A stretch of 64,000 nt of DNA from Graphilbum fragrans. Taxonomy: Eukaryota > Ascomycota > Sordariomycetes > Ophiostomatales > Ophiostomataceae. The stretch covers positions 62,001-126,000 of the forward strand of contig LLKO01000042.1 in assembly GCA_001513895.1 (NCBI GenBank), read 5' to 3'. A model generated the notes under the pieces. It worked only from the letters and a program-made list of their open reading frames with translations. It was not told where the DNA came from and searched no databases. Below are positions 1 through 12,098 of the stretch, piece by piece. Positions within the stretch are counted from its first letter, which is position 1; every line of letters starts with the position of its first letter. The translations under genes were made by a program, and so were the position numbers.

Positions 1-625
1 GCCACGCGGCAGCTACGCGGCAGCGATGCCCTGGGAAGCGGCGGTGGCGCTGGCGAGGATGTCGGCAGCGCCGGCAACGGCGCGGCCGGGGCTGGCCCGT
101 TGTCTCGAAGCGGGCAGCCGCACGCGTCTGCGGCAGCGTCGCAGCGCCGGGACCGCCGCAACAGCGAGGACATCCAGCGCGACCAGCTGGTGGAGCAGTT
201 TCTGCACGAAAACAGGAGTACGTTGGTCCCGGCTATGCCCTTTCCTATACGGTCCTACGAGGTCCCCATCGCTGACCCCCTTTCTAGTGGACGTCGACGT
301 CTACGACGTGCGCAACGAACCCGTCACGACGGCCGAGGGCCGGCCGACGGACGACCGCATCGCCGAGCAGTTCCGCCGGGAGTTCATGGACACTGTGTCA
401 CAGAGGCTTCGGCGCAAGCGGCGGCCTCTGGGCCCCCCGGCCAAGCCGAAGACGACACGCAACGAAGAGGAGATTCTTCGCGGGCCCAAGCTGGGCGGCA
501 GCCGCAACATGCGGTCGGCGATGCGTGACAAGCTGCTCCAGAAACAGGAGGAGGAGAAGCAGAGCATGCCCAAGTACGAGCTGCAGCTGCAGGATCAGCG
601 GAGACGCGCAAATCGCCGGCGGTGA
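1..625 (+). CDS. 3' end of an unrecognised gene (left-truncated)
   Basis: The reading frame is open from base 1. Exon 1 runs to 217 and exon 2 is 288-625, giving 184 visible residues. The 70-nt intron 218-287 has a GTACGT donor, a CTGAC branch-like site and a TAG acceptor. Joining it keeps frame and builds an ATG codon across the junction. The visible protein starts Gly/Ala-rich and then becomes strongly charged: acidic MDVDVYDVRNEP, then a basic RRKRRPLGPP stretch, then EILRGPKLGGSRNMRSAMRD, and a Lys/Glu/Gln-rich tail. There is no signal peptide or membrane segment in this part. I do not recognise the family. The charged, low-complexity tail would suit a nuclear or RNA-associated protein, but that is inference only. 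The N-terminal domains lie outside the window. Confidence 0.75.
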   Translation, partial: PRGSYAAAMPWEAAVALARMSAAPATARPGLARCLEAGSRTRLRQRRSAGTAATARTSSATSWWSSFCTKTGVRWSRLCPFLYGPTRSPSLTPFLVDVDVYDVRNEPVTTAEGRPTDDRIAEQFRREFMDTVSQRLRRKRRPLGPPAKPKTTRNEEEILRGPKLGGSRNMRSAMRDKLLQKQEEEKQSMPKYELQLQDQRRRANRRR

Positions 626-3600
626 GACGGGGGTGCATGGTGGCGGTCTTTCGCGTCGTGGAATGTGGTTTCTGTGCTTTTCTTTGCGCTTTGTCCGGGC
701 TGCTTTCACGATTGGGCCACGGCGTTTTCTACATTTTTCACAAGAACATCGGGGAGGGCGTAGGGCGTCGAGCGAATCACACAGGGAACGGGCATCAGGG
801 TCGGCATACTATAGGAGGCGCAAGATAGGATGGTGCATTTAGAGATACGTCAATGACATTCTGTCGGGTGCACGCAAACCAGGACGCGCTTTAGCAAGAA
901 CAGTGTGTCTCGAGTCTGACATCACCATTCGCTCCCTAACAGGAAAGAGTGAGCAATGTGCCATGATTCGGTGTCTGCTAGGGAAAGAACACCGAGGGGC
1001 TCACGCACATCAAACGCGGCAGGTGCGCCGGAACAGTTTTTTTTGGGTTTTAATTGTTTTAATTTGTTTACGTTGTCCTTTGCTTCTCAACAGCAAGTCT
1101 CGATAGTTTTATTTCGGGGTTTTTTTTCTTACACAAAGCAGAACAAACAAAAACGCCCCAGGCCCCTCCTCCTGCCTACTTCTCGACATTCACTAGCTCG
1201 GAACATCACCCATCATCCTTGCCCACCCGCATGTTGCTGTTGTGTGTATGCATTACGTCTTTTGCCTGCACACCCGTACTTGGGAAATCTGTGGATCCTA
1301 ACTCTTTGACGCAGACGATCTTGTTCCGCAATGGTTTTCCCATGTCGAAATTGGCAGCGTAGCCGTGATTGCATTGACTTTCGGTTACGAGCACGGGGCT
1401 TCCCGCCTCCACAAATCAGAACAGCGCCTATTTTCTGTTTGTTTTTTTCTTTCTATTTTTGCCTGGCTTTCGCTGTCGCCTCAAGCACATGGCAGCCAGG
1501 CCTGTCTGGCTTCCCGGCCGCTACAGGACCCGAGAAGCTTTGGCCACCCATCCGTCTTGTTTCTCTCTGGTTGGTCTTGTATCCCGGTGACATACGAGGA
1601 GGCTGTATGGTAGCCAGCGTGGCAGCTTTGCATGGCAAGTCAGAATACCAAGTTCGAATGGCCATCTCTAAGACGCAGACCCTTTCAAGGGGAGCTCTGA
1701 TAGACCTTCCGCACTGACTCCTCGTGTCCAGCTTCCGAGACCATGATCAGTTTCTTCTTCAAGGGTTGCCCCTGAAATCAGGTGACAATCCCTTCCCAGA
1801 AGCCAATCCTCCATGGTCTAGAAGCTCATCACAAGACAGAAACACGGCCTGGTTTGGCTGACACTCAGTTTCCAAAAAGATAACGGCGGTATTTCACGCA
1901 CAGAGTGCAGAATATGGGGCATAAGTTGCGGCACCAAAGAGACAATAGCTATCAAAGAGAGAAAACGTGTGTGCGCTATCTACGACCAGGTAGTATGTGA
2001 GACACTTGCATCCTTCAACCAGCTTGAGCTTGGGCCACAGTGGAATCAGCACGGAGCTTGACAGCCTCGAGTGTGCCTCGCGTATACTTGCGTGAGGAAA
2101 AAGGTGACATAAGTGCATGACCAGATACGATTGCGGAGTGCCAAGTTTCTGAAGGAGGTTTGGTGATACACAAGGACCGCCGGATCGATCCTAGGAGCCT
2201 TGCGGGAACGGTGTTGAGTCCCCACTGCTACGCCAACTTTCTTAAGGTTTCCTCATGGCTCGTCAGCCTCGGTCATAGCGAGCGGTTCTTTTCCTCTTCT
2301 ATTGTTCTAGGCCGAGTTTGGGGCCGATTTTATTGAGGTTTCAACTACAGTGCTCCCCTTCAAAGCCCGACCTTGGGCTGGGTTCCACGTCATCAGATCG
2401 CCATCAAGGCATCGACGGGTAGCGTGTTTCGAAAACCACAGGGTCTCAAAACCTCTGGTTTGGTTTCGCTCACAGACTTTCATTGCAAAACTCACTCTTC
2501 TCAACGTCTGTGTTGCAGACGCACAAAACAGACAGCTCGAAGAATCAGTGAAAGCAGAGCAATTGCCCGGCAAGGAGATACGAAACATATGAGAGCATGC
2601 GGCTGCTGAAAAAGCCACAATGCGGTTAATGTTATGATCGACGACACCGACTAGGTTGCGGCGAGCCACCAGGGACACAGTCGCACCATGCTTGAGTTCA
2701 GAGTGAGTGGTTCTGTACGGAGTATGTACAGAGTACGGAGTACGACGGTGTGTATGTACTCGTACACATACTCCCACAAACTCTATACGGCTAGCATATA
2801 CTCCATACACTTGTAAGTCGCAAATATGCCCCCCCTTGCCAATAATACCAGGATAGTGACCCGGCACAACAAGTCTTGTGTCGGACGCCAACCTGACCCA
2901 ATCGACAGTACCGCCGCTATTTCTCCCCGCCCCAGTTTACCCTGGGTTTTCTCGTAACCTTATGCTTGGTGGTGCTGTCCATCGTGATCCTTGCCCTTCC
3001 CTGGACTGTCTGTGGTCAAAATGCGCCGGTGCCTATGTTTTACTTCGACTTAATCACACGTCGTATGCTCTTCCTAGAGGCCGATCTCCGCGCAACAAAA
3101 GACATTTGTTTTCCACGTGCTATCACTTGACAACAAAGGATTACATAGGACAATACAGTTTGCGGGACTATCCGCGGCGAGCTTGGCCTCCGGGATTAAC
3201 TGTACGCAAAAGACTCTTTCTGGTGCCATAGACGCCGACAAGCCTAGGTCTCTTTGGCATCGCCGTGTCCCTCTGATGAAATTGAGGGGGCTTTGGATGC
3301 TCTACCCATACAGCTTGGCCAGAGCCAAGGATGACCTCAAATTGCGGAGGCAAAGAGGGCACGCACAAGGCAGACATTGACATTCTGATGGCTGGAACGC
3401 TTACGACACTTGTTGTCCTAGCTCAATCCAGTCTTCAACAACCCCACTAACTCCATAGGCGTGGCGCAAGTCGCTCCAGTACGGAGCCGCTGTACATACG
3501 CAATAACCGACGGTCACAAATTTCGTTGGTGGCTATGACGAAATTGGCTACCGTGAAATGGCAGTCCCAAACCGCCGTGAAGCTGCGATGCGATTCTTGG

Positions 3601-6600
3601 GCAGGTTGGCTACAAGGAGGGCGGGCAGGCGCAGCAGTTTCATCTCCTGCCCAGGCCGTTGCAGCTGTAGACGGCCTTGCCAGTTTCGTGTCTTTCCATG
3701 ATCTCCGAGCAGCACGTTATGCCGACAGTAGCAACAGTTTGCTCCAACGCTAGAAACCAGGGGTGCTTCAGAGCACTTGTACTAAACAGCCACCAGCGCC
3801 AGTGGGAGCGCTGATCAAGGCCCACCACCCCCAAGTGCTCAAAAATGGACTCCTACATAGGTGCAGCGAGAATCGTCTTGGCTACCAGCCTGCACAGACA
3901 GTTTGCTAGCTGTCAGACCTACTTTATCGGCCGCAAACAGGCTCCGCCGTGAGTTTTGTCGAGGCGAGATGATTGACATGTTCTGGCCCAACGTTTGAGG
4001 TGCCCAAAAAACTGGCTGCTAGAATCAGCTCGCCCTACAGAGACAGGCCTCGCCCGTTTCACTTGCGACAGTTGTGAATACAACCCACCCAGGGTTGTGC
4101 GGGCCAATGTTCCATGTTCCATGTTCCACATAGCCAGCATCCCCACCGTTGTGGTTGGCTTCCCCCGCCGAGGAGCCAGCCGAATTCTATACCTAGAGAG
4201 GCATCGTGTGGGTATTTTGGCTGTCCTAGTTCAGGAATAACTGCACGGACGGACGCATCGCTGAGGATCAACGCTGGGTGTGGACGAGACAAGTTTTATC
4301 AGCGGGCGAATGTACGAGAGTGAAGTACTGAGCATGCACATATAAGTTCCAAGGGTCAGGCTACGGGTAGCTACGAACGGAAAACAAGCCGGTAAGAAGA
4401 CACCGCTGCTACCAGAACACACCCTAGCCGCGATGCTTGTCTACGATTTGGCCGCCACCGCATGAGCCACCAGCATATTTGGCAATGCCGGTAAAAGGAT
4501 CATTCTATGCCTTGCAAGTGCTGTCCTCTTTGAGCACCACGGAGCAGGGCAGGAAACGGGGAGACAGAAAGCCAGAAAGCCAGAAAGACAGGGAGACAGG
4601 GAGACAGGGAGACAGGGAAGCAGGGAGGCAGGGGAGCAGATCCGGGTCAGTGAGCGGCTGGCTCCCTCTCCCTGGGTTTTCGAAAGGCACAAGCATTGCA
4701 TACGACGGGGCAGTCAAAAGAAAAGGACTGAAAGCCAACCCACAAAGGAGGAGCAAAGCCAAGCGCAGAAAAAGTAGGGGTAGCCGACTAGCTTAAAGCA
4801 CGTACCTGTTAGATTCAGAAGGGAAAAAAGACACACAGCCTTCGACAGTCGGTGTGGCAGCATCGGGGGAGACTAGCGACAATACGAAAAGATGTGCATA
4901 CGAGCATGTAGAAGAAGAAACGCCAGCAGCCGGTCCAGGCCTCACAGCCAAACCAGACAACACCAATGCGCGCCCCCCCCTCCCCCCTTGCAACGACGAA
5001 AAAGGACCCCGCACCATGATGGGCTGTATACGGAGTAGTTGTACTCTGCGTCTGTACAGTGCTCATACTCTCGCCATAGCCATCACAAGACACCCCCTGT
5101 CGGCGTTCAACAGGCAAACTGCTGCTCATTACCCTACAAGTGTGTTAGAGTGGCATCCCACGCACGCTAGTCCTCAGCATTCAGCCACGACGGACTTGTC
5201 TCCTAGCTTGCGTATGAGCAGGGCCGGCGCGACAACCAATCCCCTACCCTGTTCTGTTTTCCCGCTGCGTCCCTGTTGCCTTACCGCTCCTCTTCTGCTA
5301 CTTTCTGGTACCACGAGGATTCTGCTGGGCTCCTGGCAGCGTAGGGCGGCCTGCCCGCCAGGCTTGGGGCTCGCCGTTTCTGCCGTCGTGGTTTGATGCT
5401 TGTTTGGGGAGTGGAAGGGTGGAAGGAGAAGGGGTTGTGGGCCATGTTGCCACACTCATGCTGGGCGAAACATCATTGAGCTGCCCTGGCTCAGAGCGGG
5501 CCTCGATTCCCTTTGAGCTTCAACGGTGTGCCATCCAAAGGGGGTCTGGAGATGCCAACTCAGGATTGAGAAGTGACATCCACACACCTTCGACGCGGAG
5601 ACCTCTAGACACAACTGGAGACGACTGGAAACGACTGGAGGCACGCACATACAACCCAGACAGTGCAGACACACAGAGGCCTGGGAAACAGACATCACCG
5701 ATCTTCCTTTGGAGCCCTCCCGTTATCGGGATCAGCCCGCTTTCTATGGGCCGTATAAGACGAAGAATGGAATCGAAGCCATTGGCTCGGTTGTCTTTCT
5801 CGCCCCTTCACATCTTCCCTGCCTAGTCCGCACCACCAATAGCGACCTGCACACACCTGCCCTTGTGCCTGCTCCTGTACCGGTACCTGCGCACTTTGCC
5901 TTGCACGTCTAGCCCCTGTGCCCTGCATCTTGTCTCTCTCGGTCTTTCTCCCTCTCTCTCTCTAGGACGACGCAGTACATAACTTGCTGTCCACCACCAC
6001 ACTCCTGCTCTTTCTGCTCCCCCGCTACTCCTCTTCTTTGTCCCATACTTTTGCTGCTTGGCCAATCTTTGCCTCTTTTATTCCTCTTCGTTTGCATCTG
6101 GCACTCAACCTTTTCCTGATCACTCCCCTGGTTCGAAAAAAATTCTCTCAACAAACAGAAGCGTTTGCTCGTAAGCGTCCCCTCTTGCATCGTTTGTCTC
6201 TTTCTTCCTCGCCATTTCTCCCCATCTATTCCTCTTCCTGCTCATCTCTCTCTCTCTCTCCCCGACTCACGCCCACTTCTACTTTCACCGTCTCACCTTC
6301 ATCTTTGCCTTCACTTCAGCAGCCGGCTGAAATATTCGGACGCACTGGGTTTTTTTTCCTGCTCGCAAGGGAAAAAAAATTCGTTCCGTATTCCGTCGGC
6401 TAAGCGGGCTCTCATCGCCAAAAGCAACGTCGCCTTTTGTCCGTACTCTCTAGGCCCTTGCCACGGCCAGCACCAAATCGAGGCTTTTTGAGCAACGTCT
6501 GTCTCCCATCCTTGCACCTCTTCTGCTCGTCATAAGCCTCGTTACGCCCTAACCCGGCGATACGATCCCCCGCACCACGCAAGCAAAACCGGCCTAGAAC

Positions 6601-6866
6601 TACCAGTCCATCATATAACCCCGTCTCCCCTCTTTCTCTACCTCGCAACCTCAGCACAGAATCATTGTAGGCATCAAACTTTGATGCCTAGGTGTCCCGT
6701 GCTTTTCGTTTTATTTTATTCATCCTCTTGCCCTTGACGTCTTTCTTCTGATATCCCAAGTGATAAATGCCCTCTTTTTTTATAACGCTCACCTAACCAG
6801 TGCATTTTTGCTCAATAGTCTCGACGAGAAAAAGAACAGAGGGAATCAAGCACCGCTAGATAGAAA
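626..6866. other. Long spacer with 3' UTR and pyrimidine-rich leader
   Basis: No convincing gene is seen on either strand. The first few hundred bases are presumably the 3' UTR of the left gene. Bases 2716-2764 carry clustered TACGGAGTA/TACTCGTA words, and 4558-4637 hold a short tandem repeat. From about 5930 to 6850 the + strand is very rich in C and T, as expected for promoter and 5' leader of the RRM gene at 6867. Open frames here (for example 2307-2891 minus, 194 codons) have no recognisable motifs. Confidence 0.6.
4558..4637. repeat. Short tandem repeat, 8-bp units
   Basis: Two related units follow each other: about three copies of a AAAGCCAG-like unit, then four or five copies of an AGACAGGG-like unit, degenerating into AGCAGGG and AGGCAGGG. 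The tract lies in non-coding DNA. It looks like a purine-rich minisatellite made by slippage. Confidence 0.8.
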
Positions 6867-8061
6867 ATGGCGAAACTATTCATTGGGTAAGAAGTCCAGT
6901 GTGCTCGGCGTACTCCTTTGGGAAGATGTTGTCACTCTAGCCTCGCGCAAAACGCTTTCTCCCGCTTTTTATATGCTCCCATGTCGCTGATATACATTTC
7001 TCTTTGCAGCGGCCTTGCATGGCACACAGAGGAAAACACTCTCCGACAGAAATTCGAAGAGTTCGGCTCCGTGGAAGAAGCCGTAAGTCCAGTCTATGTC
7101 CTCTGAACCCCTTTGATGATGCTCATATTGGGCTCCTTTTCCTCCCCTATACCGCCGCGAGTGTTTTGGTCTTCCTTAAATCCACCCAAGGGCGAGAGGA
7201 AGGGCTAGCAGCATGGCAAGCCGTGTAGGGTAAAGGGGCACGCATAAAGACGGAACTGTGCGTCTAAGCTTTCTTTCTTTATCATCTTTTGACCAACGCT
7301 CTCCATATAGGTGGTGGTGAAAGATCGCGATACTGGTCGCAGCCGAGGCTTTGGATTTGTCCGATACACGAATGACTCTGATGCACAGAACGCTATCACA
7401 GCAATGAACAACGTTGAGTGAGAGAGAAAGGATCATGCGTTGCTTTTTTTTCTTTGCATAGCGCGGCAGCGAGTTGTTCCTGACACGTGTGCGTCTTCTC
7501 TTTTCTGCCCTTTAGGTTTGACGGACGCACTATCCGCGTTGACAGGGCATCAGACACTGGTCCGAGAGGCGGCGGCGGCGGCGGCGGCGGATTTGGCGGC
7601 CGTGGCGGAGGCGGAGGCTACCCTCGAGGTGGAGGCTATGGCGGCGGGCAGCAAATGCACCAGCAGATGCCTTACGGCGCACCGCAGCAGGCATACGGTA
7701 TGTCTGGCCCTCCTATGTATGGCCAGCCCTATGGGCGTGGTGGTTATCAGCAAGCTCAGTATGGAGCACCGCCCTCTCAAGGTATGACAACAGTACTTCT
7801 GGGCCTGGAGAGGGAGCAGATGGCAAGCAGACAAGCAGACACTTGTTGCTTTGGGGTGATCGTGGGATGTGTTGTGAGGCTGGACAGGAAGAGGAGGCAA
7901 CACGGCCAATGCCGACCTCGGTAGCTAACTGCCTTACAGGTTGGACTCAGCCTGTGTACGGCTACCAGGACATGCAGCAACAGGCTCCGCAAGGCCAGCC
8001 TCCGCAGCAGCAAGGCCCTCCGTCGCAGCAGCCTCCGCAACAAGGCGGACAAGGCTACTAG
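6867..8061 (+). CDS. Glycine-rich RRM RNA-binding protein
   Basis: Five exons: 6867-6886, 7010-7082, 7311-7417, 7516-7781, 7940-8061, for 195 residues. A single N-terminal RRM covers about residues 3-80. RNP2 reads KLFIGGLAW and RNP1 reads RGFGFVRY, with the usual aromatic positions intact. The tail is a Gly/Arg (RGG-like) region followed by a Gln/Pro/Tyr-rich end. This is the layout of plant GRP and vertebrate cold-inducible RNA-binding proteins, which act as RNA chaperones in nucleus and cytoplasm. The first exon is only 20 nt and splits the RNP2 motif. ATG 6867 sits in a good AAAATGG context after a C/T-rich leader. If the last intron (7782-7939) is retained, the frame continues to a stop at 7922-7924, giving a different tail. 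Target RNAs cannot be read from sequence. Confidence 0.93.
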
Positions 8062-9266
8062 GCACCGTGTCGGACGAGACGCTGTGAAATGAGACCTTCG
8101 TTGGCCACGAGATAGCGTGGAGTAAGGCAGGGCTGGCAGGGCTTGCAGAGCCGGGCTGACTGCTCCTGAAACTGCTTCTTCAGCTCGAACATACATCAAC
8201 TTCTCGCAGATGTCGCGGTACGACCTCCGTTTCATGCACGGCGTGTCTCTGCGACCGACCTAAGTTGTACGGTTGTACGATCAACGGATGAACGTGCCCC
8301 ATCGTCAATCGACTCGCACGATACCATATTTCTTAACGTTAGGTAGCGGGGCTATCTTACCGTCTCAGTTGCGGCCTTTTTTGGACGCAGGTTTTTTGCG
8401 TCCATTCTCTTCTCCCTGTTGTGTTTCTCTTTTTCAATTTTTGATCTTTTTTTGGTTTGCCTCCTCCTGTTGCATCCAAGTTCATGTTATTGTCGTGTGT
8501 CACGTTGGTTTTTGAACACCTTTCTGTCTTCTGTTTGCGGCTTGTTTGAAAAGAAAAAAAAGATCGTCACGTGTTTTGGTTGCTGGTGCTGTCGAGGAAG
8601 GACCGAAAGGAGGAATGCTGTCAGAGAGAACGGGATGCGGCCTACGAGAGGAGGGGCGACGGTGCAACAACGACTTTATGACAGCATAAGGGAACCCATG
8701 GAAAAGGCATGGCCGGGTAGATTGGACATGATGTTGACGACGGCCAATGAATATAGACGGCATCGTCTTGACATTTCGGTCCCCTTTTCTCTCACCATCG
8801 GTGTGGGAAGAAACTCGAAGTTCAGGAAGGGGAGTGAGGAGAGGGAACTGGGGGTGGAGAGAAGGAGATGGGGAATGCCCGGCTAGATATATATCTGCCT
8901 GGCTTTCTCGGCAAGGAGAAAAAAATTGGAGGATGGCGAGACCGAAAACAAAAGCGAGACCTATTGACAGCCCAAAAAAAACATTTGTTTTGTGAAAATA
9001 GTCCTCAGTGACCTTTGCTTTGCTGTTCATGTCAAGAAACGTATAGAGCTTCTTCTTCTTCTGACTGCTCTCAACTACTCTGTGAACTTGTTCCGGAGAC
9101 GGTTGGAAGCTGTTTATCTGATGACAGGAAGAGGCGCACGCATGAAGTATTTGTGTTTGTTTGTTTGTTTGTGTTTCCTTGATCATGGCACACCGTAGAA
9201 GCTCTTTGGCCCTGCCAGCAACGTCCCTCCAGCTGCCGTTCTCCATCTGTTCAGTTCATTTTCTGC
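8062..9266. other. Convergent 3' spacer
   Basis: The region lies between the tail-to-tail RRM and ChaC genes and should contain both 3' UTRs. A TTTG run is present at about 9152-9173. A 248-codon minus-strand frame (8500-9246) has no domain-like content and runs through low-complexity sequence. I see no gene here. Confidence 0.6.
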
Positions 9267-10416
9267 TCATTCTGCTGCCTTTTGCTGTGACGAAGACCGC
9301 TTAGCGACAGCGCGGACCCGGTTTGACAAGTCTGTGACGTGCTCATCACCACTCTCCGGGCTCAGCTCGTCCAGGGCTTTTTCCAAGCCCCACAGGTAGT
9401 CTCTGTTCAGGCCACTGGGGCCCTCAGATCGATAGATGTGCTCTGCCAGAGCCTGGACATCCTGAGGACCCGTAAACTGGTCGTTTTCTGGTGTACCAAT
9501 GTATACCATGGTGGTGATGGGAGGCGATCCATCGGAGGGGTAAAAGGGCGTGAAGTGGATGGAATATCCGTTGATCTCACGAATGTCTAGGTATTCTTTT
9601 ACTTCGGCGACATGCTCAACGGCAATACGATAGGCCGTCCCCCACACTTTGTCGGGAGCGGAATCGTGGTGGTCGGTGAGGCTTGCCCAAAAAGACCGAT
9701 CAATCAGCGTCACGACTCTTCCTGGTGCCTCGGGTGTGCCCCGATGGTCCTGGCTATGAAAGAGGGAGAGAAACTGTCAGCTCAATCTGCTTCATCAGCC
9801 ACAACAATCGTCAATCTTCGCAGAAGAATTAGCTAGACGGAGAGAGGCTATGTTACCTTGCCTGAGACAAGAGCGTTAGCAGCCGAGGGCCACCCGAATA
9901 CCCAAATGCTCATAGGAGAGAACTCACCTGCCAAAACCTACGAACATAGCCCGTCACCCATCCTGGTATCCTACGGTCTATTCCAAGATATTAGCGTCAG
10001 CACCATGATCTTGAAATGAGGACACGAGCCACAGGCCGAAAGAGCATGTTCATTACCATAATGTGGTGGTGGCTTCCAAATCAAGCTCCTAGAATCAGCG
10101 TTAGAGATAGGATGATTTCAAATAAAAAGAGAAGAAGCCAGTCGCCACAATGAAATGTGCACAAAAGGGCGCGAAGGAAAAGTAAAACACGGGGAGGGAG
10201 CCTTGTTAGACAGCTGCATGGTGGCTTGAAACGCGAACGGCCCAGGCCACTGGCCATGGACGGACGAGCGGCAAATGCATATTAAACATGGGGGGGGATT
10301 AGAAAAAACTTAGATGAGGGCAAGAAACGTCATACACACCCATAACCGAAGATCCAAAACTCGGCGTCGTCCCCAGCAGCCACTTCGGTGACAGCTTCTA
10401 TACTGTCGGCCGCCAT
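9267..10416 (-). CDS. ChaC-type glutathione gamma-glutamylcyclotransferase
   Basis: Five exons on the minus strand: 10416-10340, 10088-10057, 9977-9928, 9861-9857, 9753-9267; 216 residues. ChaC enzymes cleave glutathione to 5-oxoproline and Cys-Gly in the cytosol. Family landmarks are all present: FGYGSLIWKPPPHYD near the N-terminus, the VTGYVRRFWQASQDHRGTP block, GRVVTLID, and EYLDIREINGY, whose Glu in the RE pair corresponds to the catalytic acid. The fourth exon is only 5 nt (GCAAG). It supplies the Ala-Ser of the conserved WQxS block and keeps frame; skipping it leads to an early stop. An in-frame ATG at 10551 would add 45 residues, but 10416 (AAAAATGG) fits the family length better. A TATATATATAAA run lies just upstream of 10416, so the true transcription start is uncertain. 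Confidence 0.92.
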
Positions 10417-12098
10417 TTTTCGCTCTTTATTTGCTATATATATAAATGTAGCAAAAGATAGAGAGCAAGCAAATAAGGGAAAAGGCCAGCTCGTCGAGAC
10501 TAGACGAGTGGAGGACTCAGGGTGGAAGCGGCTGCCAAAACGCGAAGCCAAATTAATAATCGCGGAATCGCAAAAAGGTGGAGGACACTCCGTTAGAGCC
10601 CGAATGGCGCCGTAATTGCTTTAGGCCTACATATTGGTGTCGCTGGCTGTTCTGGTGCTGCGACAGCTGCTGAAAGTAGCGGCCCGGCGATTGGAGCACC
10701 ATCTCCGAATACGTCGTATTCACCTGTACCACTGTAGTCGCGGTTTCTCTGTACGGGCAGGCTATTACTGTGCGCACGCACTCCTGGATGAGAGATTCAA
10801 CTCATTGATCCACGAACTACCACACGCGAGCTCAGACAGCTGCAGGAAGGAAGGACCGGCCAGATCCCAGATTCTGGGGAGCAGGCACCTTATGTAACAG
10901 GGAAGTCGCAGACGGTCGCCAAGCATCGGCAGGAGCAAGCCGGGTACGTGGCAAACAAAGAACAGGTGAGGACGCACATATGTACAAGGCACAAGGCACA
11001 AGGCACAAGGCAGGAGGCAGGTGACCCGCCTTCCTGGGAAAGCGAAGAAAGGTCACCAGGGCAGGAGCAAGTGATTGCTGGTCTCACTTTGTAGTTTTTT
11101 AACTAGTATTACGAGGATTTGTCGCGTTGTGCCTTGGCAGCCAAGCCACGGCTTTCTCAGCATGGCTGAGGGGCCTCCACCAACGCTATGGATGCGCCGT
11201 GGCGTTCATTTGGGGTAGGGACGACTGCTTTGTCTTGTTACAGCGCAGCTCACTGCTCCGTACTTAGGGGCGCTGGCACTGCCCAAAGCCGCTGAGCACC
11301 GCCACCAATAATATATTCATTCGTATCTCGGTGTCGCTTTCAGCCGCAGCGTTTGTCTGTAGAACCAACCGCTCGGCCCAACAAGGCCAGTCCAAGCCTT
11401 ACGCCGCTGTCAGTATGCGTAGTCGTGGTTGTAGTTCCTGCCTAAGCACGGAGGATGGGCGAAACCGCTAAAAGCCCGCCGTCGTATCCTCCTCCTTCCC
11501 AGGCGGCACCCCTGTTGCTGGAAAGCGAGCAGCAAATCCGAAAAAGGTGCTTTCTACGGGCGCATACAAGCACACTACGACGTATATACACTAGATGCCC
11601 AGCGAAACGTCACTAGAATACCCCACGTTGCGCCCCTCTTTCGCGCTACGACGAATCTTCCCGCAAACGATTGAAAACGGCCTGGCACTCCTCCTTTTCC
11701 CCCAACTTTTCTTGTCTTCCTTGCTTTTTCTGCTGAGCCTCTTTCGTCTCCGGCATCAAAGACTTGTCATCGAAAGCTTTCTCTCTCTCTCTCTCTTCCG
11801 GAGATCCTTCGTTTTTATCGCTTTCACCTCACCTCCCCCGTCTTGTTTCGCCTTTACCACCACGATTTAGCTCTGAAACGGCCACCCCTTTGACTCCCTG
11901 CCGGAAAGAGCCCGAGTAACAAGTGGCACGAGTTGCAGCTCTCGTCCATCCACTCGTATATACGTCACTCCTATCGCATCCGCGTGCCAAGACGAATCCG
12001 AGCCACGGCCCTCGAAAGATTGGACGGAAGTCCATACAACGAAGCGCAAAGCAGCTCCAGACACGCCAAACTGAGGGCAAGCTCCCCGGTACGACATA
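10417..12098. other. Divergent promoter region between ChaC and Pef1 genes
   Basis: About 1.7 kb separates two divergently transcribed genes, so both promoters lie here. A TATATATATAAA run is at 10435-10447. A four-copy ACAAGGC repeat is at about 10984-11011. Bases 11680-11870 are C/T-rich on the + strand and probably form the Pef1 leader. No gene is seen. Confidence 0.55.
10984..11020. repeat. 7-bp tandem repeat (ACAAGGC)
   Basis: Four head-to-tail copies of ACAAGGC are followed by degenerate AGGAGGC and AGGTG units. It is non-coding. Confidence 0.8.

Noticed and set aside
2307..2891. 194-codon minus-strand frame
   Set aside because: Covers the TACGGAGTA patch; Cys/His/Arg-rich random-looking translation with no motif.
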